Assembly: GCA_014384545.1 (NCBI GenBank)
Contig: JACNFQ010000093.1
Location: forward strand, 1 to 5,882
Length of the DNA stretch: 5,882 nt
Source of the DNA: a bacterium
GTDB taxonomy: Bacteria; UBP7; UBA6624
Reading direction: 5' to 3'
The notes beneath the pieces are model-generated. The model worked only from the letters and a program-made list of their open reading frames with translations. It did no database searches and had not been told where the DNA came from. Positions 1 through 4,866 of this stretch are shown piece by piece. Every line of letters starts with the position of its first letter. Position 1 is the stretch's first letter. The translations under genes were made by a program, and so were the position numbers.

Positions 1-1
1 G

Positions 2-961
2 AAAGCATTGCCGAAATTGGGCAAAGACCCCATCGAAATAGCTAATGGGACTTTGGGAGCACTCTTAGATGGCGAACAAGGAATGTGTTCAGGAAGATCC
101 TTTTGGATCGATTTCCGAACAGTTCTGTCGGTATCAAAGGGGGATGATGGAATTGTCTTACATCTAGTAGCTCCACAAATCGAATATGAGTACGAACCCA
201 ATGTTGATGGTTTTAGTATTTCTGAGAAGATCGAGTTTGTCACCGCCCCAATGGAAGAGATACCAATAAACTTCTACGAACTGGAAGCATTCTGGTGGCT
301 ACAAAAAAGAGAGAATTCTCTTGGTGAATACACAACCAAGGGGTTGGGAGGCTGCAACTGCAAAAAAGTCAATCCTGCAAGAAGTTCAAAGGATTCCTGT
401 CCCGTTATGCGGGTAAGTCATTATGGTGAAGACCCCCAAATCTTGCTTGAAGAGGGACCACTCGAAGCTGTGGCATCTGCTGCCGAGATTGGCGACCTGG
501 ATGGTGTGTGCAACTTATTGGCGACTTGGGTGAACTTCATAAGGCCCTGTATGGAAATTGGAATCAAGGATACCAGTTCTGATATGTATATCGTCACTGC
601 CTATATTGAGGCTTTTCAGGTGGGGGGAGACGAAATATGGGAAGAAACCGAACCTGCTAGTTGTAGTGTGCTGGTAAAAAAGAGTCCCACAAGTTGGGCT
701 TGGACGCTAGAGATTCGTGCATCTGCAGAATGGAGAGTGTTCACAGGCGAGGATGGTCTGGATCTTGATTGTTTTGGGAATTACTTTGACCTCTCCAAAG
801 AGATTAGGATTGAAAGTAACACCCTAGGCAAGGAGGTCAGTGATGCCTTGTCCAACTTGCTAGAAAAAGCTTCTTCAACCCAATTTGACAGTGGTGCGGA
901 TCAACTTTGGCTACAGGCATTCTCAAAACTGAAGTTGGTGAAAAAAGCAAGGAATGGTTGA
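2..961 (+). CDS. Hypothetical protein, 5' end cut by window edge
   Basis: I do not recognise this protein. The frame is open from base 2, so the true start probably lies outside the window; the first possible start inside is TTG at 8 and the first in-frame ATG is codon 26 from there. Numbered from TTG, 317 residues are visible, with no signal peptide or membrane segment. The chain is acidic and rich in aromatics (FWWLQK near 95-100, SWAWTLEI near 229-236). Cysteines sit at 27, 116, 118, 131, 168, 181, 219 and 255; C116-N-C118 with C131 is the tightest group and could be a small metal or disulfide site, though this is inference. Residues 153-171 (AVASAAEIGDLDGVCNLL) resemble one ankyrin-type helix pair, but no second repeat is clear. 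The tail 276-315 is helical and lysine-rich. Two hand-counted 60-base lines are 42-43% GC, well below the genes after 1440. It is a real coding region by length and composition; its function is unknown. Confidence 0.75.
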   Translation, partial: KALPKLGKDPIEIANGTLGALLDGEQGMCSGRSFWIDFRTVLSVSKGDDGIVLHLVAPQIEYEYEPNVDGFSISEKIEFVTAPMEEIPINFYELEAFWWLQKRENSLGEYTTKGLGGCNCKKVNPARSSKDSCPVMRVSHYGEDPQILLEEGPLEAVASAAEIGDLDGVCNLLATWVNFIRPCMEIGIKDTSSDMYIVTAYIEAFQVGGDEIWEETEPASCSVLVKKSPTSWAWTLEIRASAEWRVFTGEDGLDLDCFGNYFDLSKEIRIESNTLGKEVSDALSNLLEKASSTQFDSGADQLWLQAFSKLKLVKKARNG

Positions 962-1064
962 CTTAGATAGGCGGGTTTTGCGTTTAGAGAGGCAAGGGCA
1001 TCTGAATCGTGTTCAAATCGCCAGTAACAGAATATGAACACAACAGTAGAATTGACTTGACCAA

Positions 1065-1187
1065 ATGAATACAATCGACTATGTGCATGTCAAAGGGAGC
1101 AGAGTCGTTATTGTGAAGCAGGTGTATTGGATTAGAGAGGATTTGGTAGCAACTCAAGGGCTTTTTGGTGGACGCTATGCCAGGTAA
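1065..1187 (+). CDS. Possible small protein of 40 aa, or 5' piece of a frameshifted gene
   Basis: The ATG at 1065 opens a 40-codon frame ending with TAA at 1185-1187. The peptide begins MNTIDYVHVKGSRVVIVKQV and continues with a basic and aromatic stretch (YWIREDLV); the alternating VHVKGSRVVIVKQVYWI pattern looks like real beta-strand sequence rather than a shadow. No good Shine-Dalgarno sequence is seen. The ATG overlaps a TGA at 1066-1068 that closes a 19-codon GTG frame from 1009, so it may be translationally coupled to something too short to judge. The last 11 bases overlap the ATG of the next frame at 1177. The product is not recognised. It may equally be the first part of the 1177-1416 product, separated from it by a one-base change in the T run at 1162-1166. 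Confidence 0.35.
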   Translation: MNTIDYVHVKGSRVVIVKQVYWIREDLVATQGLFGGRYAR

Positions 1188-1416
1188 CGAGCCACAAGTA
1201 GTGAAGTTCTTGGTGGCTGGGATCGGAACACTTGAGTTGCCCCTTTTGGGAAGAGTGAGAACTGTAGGAATTCCTGGCAAGGAAACAGGAGAAATCTTGT
1301 TGCTCAAGTCCATTGATGAAGTTGATTCTTCAATGAGTCACAATGCACACAAAAAAGCTGATGTGTACATCAATGGTATTTTGGGGCACCTAGAAGACGC
1401 TAAGAGAATTAGATAG
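1177..1416 (+). CDS. Small hypothetical protein, 79 aa
   Basis: I chose the ATG at 1177 over the in-frame TTG at 1165 because GGTGGA at 1167-1172 lies 4 bases upstream, a usable though short ribosome binding spacing. The frame ends with TAG at 1414-1416. The product starts MPGNEPQVVKFLVAGIGTLE and has an alternating hydrophobic and small-residue N-terminal half that suggests beta strands (VVKFLVAG, LELPLLGRVRTVGI, GEILLLKSI), then a polar, basic tail with HNAHKKAD and a C-terminal DAKRIR. There is no membrane segment or signal peptide, and I do not recognise a family. The DNA is AT-rich (35% GC in one counted 60-base line), like the gene at 2-961 and unlike the genes downstream. The amidase-like gene begins 26 bases after its stop. 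A 109-codon minus-strand frame over the same bases (984-1313) is Ser/Leu/Pro-rich and reads as a shadow. This frame is probably translated, alone or as part of a frameshifted gene. Confidence 0.5.
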   Translation: MPGNEPQVVKFLVAGIGTLELPLLGRVRTVGIPGKETGEILLLKSIDEVDSSMSHNAHKKADVYINGILGHLEDAKRIR

Positions 1417-1442
1417 GTTTAGGTTGTGGGGAATAAAGGGGT

Positions 1443-2552
1443 ATGAGGGTTGGGGTTTCGCCGAGTTTCAATAGGAATTACGACAGAGGTATCGATGGGA
1501 ATCCCGGGGCAAGAGAATGGGCGCTTTTGTTGGGCAGGGCATTGGTGGAATCGTTATGGGATGCCGGACACCAACCCCTCTTACTTAAGCCTGGAGACGC
1601 TACAGTTTCATATAGATTGCGTGTGGCGACCGCAGAGGCGCTAGGTTGCGACTTCCTCCTTAGCATCCGTCCCACCCACGACCCCGACGCCCCGCGAGGG
1701 GCTAGCGCCTTAGTGGGGCCTGCGGGGGATGAGGAAGTCGCTAAGTTATTGAACAACCTTGGTGCCCGAGCGCTTGGCGTGCCCGTAGGCGTGACCACAG
1801 TTGGGGGGAATAGTGAACTAGATTCTGAATCGATTCCCAGTATTCAATTGCAACCTGCGAATCTAGCCCACCCCGAAGATGCCCTGATTGCCCGCCAACC
1901 AGAAACTGCAGGGCGTTGGGCACGGGCGATTGTGGGGGGGATTGGTCCCGCTACCCTTCCTACCCCACCCTCCCCCTCTGGAATAGATTGGGAGGTGTGG
2001 ATTGATGCCGAAAAAGTGGGTGTCGTTCCCGGCGTGTTGGAGGATGCTTCGCTGTGGGCACCCATGAGAGAGATTCTCCGTCATAGCGACCTAGAACTTT
2101 CTGGGTTAGAAAGCGTAGGTCGTCGTATCCTCCTCACCCGAAAGAGCCGTCCTTGGTGGAGTTTAGTCGGCGCTGGGGAGGGTTCAACGGGGGAGATTGA
2201 GCTTGCCCTCCATCTAGCCCCTAGCGGAGCCTTCGAGGATGGGGTCTTTAGTTTTAGGGGGGAGGGAGGTGACGCACTTGCCTTGAGGGTTGAAGGTGGC
2301 AAAATAAGAGATGTCACCGTCACGATGGCTGGGGATGTAAGGGGTACCCGTCTCGTTCTTGACCTTGACGCAAACCTAGAAACCCAAGAACTTGCTGGTG
2401 AGATTTTGATCGTAAAGGGGCGGGTTGCTGTCAGTGCCATACTGACGCCTGGGATGGAAGAGGCGCGTGTCAGTTGGCGCGGCGAGCGGGGAAGTGTGGA
2501 AGCAGCTTGGGGATCAGGTGGTTGGGAACTGAAGGCGACATTCAGAGTCTAG
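1443..2552 (+). CDS. N-acetylmuramoyl-L-alanine amidase-like protein with degenerate active site and stalk-like C-terminus
   Basis: The protein has 369 aa from ATG 1443, with GGGGA at 1428-1432 as a likely ribosome binding site. Residues 2-165 follow the Amidase_3 plan: a first strand RVGVSPSFNRN, then GNPGAREW with Glu25 where the family has a zinc-binding Glu, a helix ending L-x5-G, VSYRLRVATAEALGCDFLLSI before the position of the second zinc His, RGASALV, and a closing segment IPSIQLQ...AHPEDALI...WARAIVGGI that matches the usual end. Amidase_3 enzymes cut the muramoyl-L-alanine bond of peptidoglycan, but here the expected first His is Phe9, the SIHxN His is Arg76 and the catalytic Glu is Gln137, so the domain is probably non-catalytic. 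A Pro linker (168-180) leads to 183-233, which resembles a copper-amine-oxidase-N/stalk repeat (WAPMREILR, then RRILLTRK), followed by a beta-rich domain at 248-368. No signal peptide is visible, which is odd for a wall protein. Inference: a binding or structural peptidoglycan protein. Confidence 0.8.
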   Translation: MRVGVSPSFNRNYDRGIDGNPGAREWALLLGRALVESLWDAGHQPLLLKPGDATVSYRLRVATAEALGCDFLLSIRPTHDPDAPRGASALVGPAGDEEVAKLLNNLGARALGVPVGVTTVGGNSELDSESIPSIQLQPANLAHPEDALIARQPETAGRWARAIVGGIGPATLPTPPSPSGIDWEVWIDAEKVGVVPGVLEDASLWAPMREILRHSDLELSGLESVGRRILLTRKSRPWWSLVGAGEGSTGEIELALHLAPSGAFEDGVFSFRGEGGDALALRVEGGKIRDVTVTMAGDVRGTRLVLDLDANLETQELAGEILIVKGRVAVSAILTPGMEEARVSWRGERGSVEAAWGSGGWELKATFRV

Positions 2553-2569
2553 GACCCTCCTTGAGGTCC
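2552..2569 (+). terminator. Weak hairpin at the end of the amidase-like gene
   Basis: GGAC-CTC pairs with GAGGTCC around a CTT loop with one bulged C, giving a 7-bp stem that begins at the stop codon. No U-run follows (CTCGCTGTCTT), so it is at best a poor terminator and may only protect or separate messages. Confidence 0.2.
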
Positions 2570-2593
2570 CTCGCTGTCTTGCCCCTCCTAGCG

Positions 2594-2608
2594 CTTGTCG
2601 CCGACAAG
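2594..2608. promoter_or_regulatory. Perfect 7-bp dyad, possible operator
   Basis: CTTGTCG and CGACAAG flank a single central C in the 79-bp gap before the gene at 2632, ending 12 bases before its GAGGG ribosome binding site. A one-base centre cannot form an RNA hairpin without opening inner pairs, so a dimeric DNA-binding protein site is the simpler reading. No promoter boxes could be assigned next to it. Confidence 0.25.
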
Positions 2609-2631
2609 TTGATGTCCAAAGAGGGCCGACG

Positions 2632-3531
2632 ATGAGTCCCACTCATCTGGAGGATGCCGTTTCTGCTTACAACTCCATTGCCAACGAACTACAGGAGGCT
2701 TACGATGCATACGCGGTCGCCCTTACAGAATTCGCTGTAGAGTACAAGAAACAGATGGACTATCGGCGCGCGATAGATGCCGTGGATCCGGACGGCAGCC
2801 GAACCTCTGCCGAGCAGACGGCCATTGGGGTGTTGCTTGACTTGGCAAATGCGCAGTGGACTATCTTGGAAGGTCTTGCCCCTAGTGTGGACAGAGCCGT
2901 TGAGAATTTCACAGTCAAGTTGAGTCAAGTCCGAGTCGCTCTGGAATTGGTTGAGCAGGTTGATGAGGCTGATCGCTCCTACACGGCGTCTGATGTGGGG
3001 ACTTGGTTTGAGTTCACTGCAGACAGTGAGATCAACTGGTGGAGGGAATACGGGAGCCAGGAAAACCCAGAATGGCCCGCAGCGCGGTTTCCAATCCTGG
3101 CTGTCATCGCAGGTCCGGGCCGTTTCGCCATCGGTCCCGACCTCTTGGTTGCGTGGGGGGTGGTTCTTCTCGTTATCGGCCTTGTGCTCCTTGTTGTTTG
3201 GTTGGCTTCAACGGTTGACAAGGGGGAAGAGATCAAGGAACGTGTCGCGGAGGACGCCACCGTTCTATGTGATCTGTGCAAGATCCTTGATGAGGGCGAA
3301 GACCTGCCTGAAGACCATCCCTTGCACGATTGTGCTATCGCATTCTGTGGCGGACCCGTAGTCTCCGGGATGGTGGATTGCGACGACTTGGCGAACACTC
3401 CAATTGACGACATTCACGATGGGCTGATACGGACATGTGAGATTTCCTCTGACAAAGCCCTTGCGGAACTGCTCGAGGTTTGGAGAAGCGGAATCACAGT
3501 GAAATACCATCCCGCTTTTGACCTCTCTTGA
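2632..3531 (+). CDS. Single-pass membrane protein with helical N-terminus and cysteine-rich tail
   Basis: The protein has 299 aa, starting at ATG 2632 with GAGGG (2621-2625) six bases upstream. The family is not recognised. Residues 1-120 are almost entirely helical with heptad-like spacing (NSIANELQEAYDAYAVALTEF; DRAVENFTVKLSQVRVALEL), consistent with an antiparallel helical hairpin. Residues 121-165 are aromatic and Pro/Gly-rich (TWFEF, INWWREY). One strong membrane helix lies at 171-192 (LLVAWGVVLLVIGLVLLVVW). The 107-residue tail is acidic and holds all six cysteines of the protein (213, 216, 234, 239, 250, 269), including a C-DL-C pair and HPLHDC, so either three disulfides or a metal site is possible. 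Charges either side of the helix do not settle topology, and there is no N-terminal signal. The stop TGA (3529-3531) overlaps the TTG start of the next gene, implying coupled translation. The helical-hairpin, membrane and Cys-tail layout recalls some effector or surface proteins, but no toxin motif is seen. Confidence 0.8.
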   Translation: MSPTHLEDAVSAYNSIANELQEAYDAYAVALTEFAVEYKKQMDYRRAIDAVDPDGSRTSAEQTAIGVLLDLANAQWTILEGLAPSVDRAVENFTVKLSQVRVALELVEQVDEADRSYTASDVGTWFEFTADSEINWWREYGSQENPEWPAARFPILAVIAGPGRFAIGPDLLVAWGVVLLVIGLVLLVVWLASTVDKGEEIKERVAEDATVLCDLCKILDEGEDLPEDHPLHDCAIAFCGGPVVSGMVDCDDLANTPIDDIHDGLIRTCEISSDKALAELLEVWRSGITVKYHPAFDLS

Positions 3532-4514
3532 AAAGACGCCCCCTTGTCTGTTCGGGTTGGTCTTCGCGCGCACGGCATGGGATATGCCTCTTTGTTCTGC
3601 TGCTGGGAGTGGCTCGTTGCGATCGCGGCTCGGCAGAGGATGTTGAATTGGTCGCCGGGATCCAGGCGCGTAGGGGAGCTTGGTTGGAGCGTTTCCCCGG
3701 TGATGTCTTGGGGATCGTCGGGTCGGGCACAAGTGCGATTCTGGTCGACCGCGTGGGGGATGGGGAGGACTCCCCCTATGAGATGATGCTGGTCAGCGGA
3801 AAGGAAGTTCTACAACTTGGCGTCAATTATGGGGACACGATCATGGCAGGGTGTGTTCCCGTGGGGATCTTCAAATCAGACATGGTCGTTTGGCGGGGGG
3901 AGATGGAAACGATTGATTACTACCTTGATGGGGAAGTCCTTTGGAAAAGGCCCAAGGGAAGGTGGAGATTCTCACCCAAAGTACCGAACGGTCTTAAGGT
4001 CGTCCCGGTTTCCCTCAAAGGCGAAATGGCACTGTACTTCCCTTGGATGGTTCTCCAGGACGAAGAGGGTCCTCCACAGCGCTTGCTGGTGGTCGGCGGC
4101 GAAGTGGAGATTCTCGAGGCAGGCGAGGTCCTGGTCTTGACCCAAGGCGAGGCCAGGTTGGCGAAGGTGGATCTGACCCCTTTGCTCATCATCGAGATGG
4201 CCGGGGTTTGGGCCTATCTCTTTGACGGGGTTGTTGAATTCCGCGACGACGAAGGGAGACACCTAGGACAGTTCCGAGAAGTCCTGGGCGTTCAGGCAAG
4301 GCGTATGGGGACAGACGGTCAGAGGCTTTTTCTCACGAGTCGTTCCAGAACTTCTATTCCCCCAGTGGTCATTGGTCAAAAAGACCCCCTCTTGACCCCC
4401 ATACCTCTCGACCATTTTCAGACTTGGGAAGAGGCCTGCGCAGCCGTAAATGTCGCCAATGGCAATGTCCCCTACACTCTTCCTTTTCCTTCCACAGGAA
4501 CGGGGAAGCCGTAG
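3528..4514 (+). CDS. Secreted beta-rich protein of unknown function
   Basis: The protein has 328 aa. The start is TTG at 3528 in a TTGA overlap with the previous stop; no Shine-Dalgarno sequence precedes it, so reinitiation after the upstream gene is likely. I keep this start because it gives an export signal: a basic n-region (KRR, RARHG), a hydrophobic core at 19-29 (ICLFVLLLGVA) and a small-residue cleavage region before GSAEDVE. Cys31 follows LGVAR, and Arg before the Cys makes a true lipobox doubtful. The next in-frame start would be a GTG inside the hydrophobic core, destroying the signal. The mature part is mostly short beta strands separated by turns, with recurring G-E-V motifs (GKEVLQLG near 91, GEVLW near 135, GEVEILEAGEVLVL near 191-204, GVVEF near 234), suggestive of a beta-propeller or repeated sandwich. 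The C-terminus is Pro/Gly-rich. No catalytic motif or known family is recognised; an exported partner of the upstream membrane protein is the best inference. Confidence 0.8.
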   Translation: MKRRPLVCSGWSSRARHGICLFVLLLGVARCDRGSAEDVELVAGIQARRGAWLERFPGDVLGIVGSGTSAILVDRVGDGEDSPYEMMLVSGKEVLQLGVNYGDTIMAGCVPVGIFKSDMVVWRGEMETIDYYLDGEVLWKRPKGRWRFSPKVPNGLKVVPVSLKGEMALYFPWMVLQDEEGPPQRLLVVGGEVEILEAGEVLVLTQGEARLAKVDLTPLLIIEMAGVWAYLFDGVVEFRDDEGRHLGQFREVLGVQARRMGTDGQRLFLTSRSRTSIPPVVIGQKDPLLTPIPLDHFQTWEEACAAVNVANGNVPYTLPFPSTGTGKP

Positions 4515-4698
4515 GGTCGCATCCCAGACCCACCGGGTGCAATCCGGCGGTCCTCTGCGCGGTCCATCCCTTGGCGGGGATCAGGGTCGTTATGGTCGAC
4601 CTAGACCCAGTGGTCAATCCGCATCCCCCCACCGAGGTCGAATAGAGCCCAGATGGGTTGGAGTTGAAAACGATATTCCGTACTCATCTTGATAGACT

Positions 4699-4777
4699 AC
4701 CCATATGGGTGGGTTTCCTCTCTCCTTTTTGTTCGTAGATTCAAACCCACGCTCTGTTGTTCCCCAATCCAAGGAGA
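4699..4777 (+). promoter_or_regulatory. Candidate translational control leader: palindrome plus possible SD-hiding pseudoknot
   Basis: Three complementary pairings overlap here. ACCCATATGGGT at 4699-4710 is a perfect 12-bp palindrome. GTGGGTTT (4709-4716) is an exact 8-bp complement of AAACCCAC (4743-4750). Inside that loop, TCTCCTT (4721-4727) is an exact complement of AAGGAGA (4771-4777), which contains the ribosome binding site of the frame at 4786. The last two pairings cross, giving an H-type pseudoknot with a 4-base first loop, a 15-base second loop and a 20-base third loop. The palindrome and the first stem share GGT, so they exclude each other. Known SD-sequestering riboswitches such as SAM-II and preQ1 use this topology, but I see no match to a known aptamer, and a short pyrimidine tract pairing with an SD sequence can arise by chance. 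Confidence 0.3.
4771..4776 (+). promoter_or_regulatory. Strong Shine-Dalgarno sequence
   Basis: AAGGAG lies 9 bases before ATG 4786. It is the best ribosome binding site in the window and serves the 26-codon frame rather than the phosphodiesterase directly, which has none of similar strength. Confidence 0.6.
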
Positions 4778-4785
4778 CCGGGAAA

Positions 4786-4866
4786 ATGGCGTTTAGAGAA
4801 GGGCGTGCTAAGTGGGGGTTTGAGAAGATAGAAGTGGATGGTGTGGATCCAAAGATATGGGAATGA
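4786..4866 (+). CDS. Short upstream ORF (26 aa), translationally coupled to the phosphodiesterase
   Basis: ATG 4786 follows AAGGAG with ideal spacing and opens a 26-codon frame ending in TGA at 4864-4866. That stop overlaps the ATG of the phosphodiesterase as ATGA. The peptide starts MAFREGRAKWGFEKIEVDGV and ends in KIWE; it is charged, has two Trp, and has no membrane segment or signal. Because the downstream gene lacks its own good ribosome binding site (GATCCAAAGAT before its ATG), ribosomes finishing this frame probably reinitiate on it. The peptide itself is not recognised; its value may lie only in coupling, or it may be a real microprotein. A sequencing slip fusing it to the enzyme is unlikely, since that would bury the enzyme's signal peptide internally. 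Confidence 0.5.
   Translation: MAFREGRAKWGFEKIEVDGVDPKIWE

Larger units (their letters stand above)
4515..4785 (+). other. Non-coding interval with leader of the next unit
   Basis: There is no convincing gene in these 271 bases. Short plus-strand frames run in from the previous gene (ending at 4645 and 4692), but they are Pro/Arg/His-rich and lack ribosome binding sites. The first half is GC-rich with small hairpins (ATCCC at 4566-4570 with GGGAT at 4577-4581) and an 8-bp palindrome GGTCGACC. The second half is AT-richer and holds the structured leader described at 4699-4777. A promoter for the following unit is expected here, but no pair of boxes is convincing. Confidence 0.5.

Noticed and set aside
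1158-1172. Programmed -1 frameshift at CTTTTTG
   Set aside because: A -1 slip leads into the wrong frame; only +1 or -2 would join the two small frames, so the classic slippery heptamer does not apply.
984-1313. 109-codon minus-strand frame over the small plus-strand ORFs
   Set aside because: The translation is Ser/Leu/Pro-rich with few charges and no ribosome binding site, whereas the plus-strand frames look more protein-like; it reads as an antisense shadow.
2632-4514. Toxin-immunity pair (helical N-terminus, membrane segment, Cys tail, followed by a tightly coupled gene)
   Set aside because: The second gene encodes a large exported protein with a signal peptide, not a small immunity protein, and no toxin active-site motif is seen.
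4566-4581. ATCCC/GGGAT hairpin after the secreted-protein gene as a terminator
   Set aside because: A 5-bp stem with no U-run; likely chance in GC-rich sequence.
4424-4692. Two plus-strand frames of 73 and 80 codons overlapping the end of the secreted-protein gene
   Set aside because: They are Pro/Arg/His-rich, lack ribosome binding sites and begin inside a better-supported gene.
4664-4694. TTGAAA with a downstream TTGATA/GATAGA as a sigma-70 promoter
   Set aside because: At 17-19 base spacing the -10 box matches consensus poorly; I could not defend it as a promoter.
4731-4770. TTCAAACCC as the T-arm of a tRNA gene
   Set aside because: The T-stem does not pair locally and there is no anticodon arm or acceptor stem.
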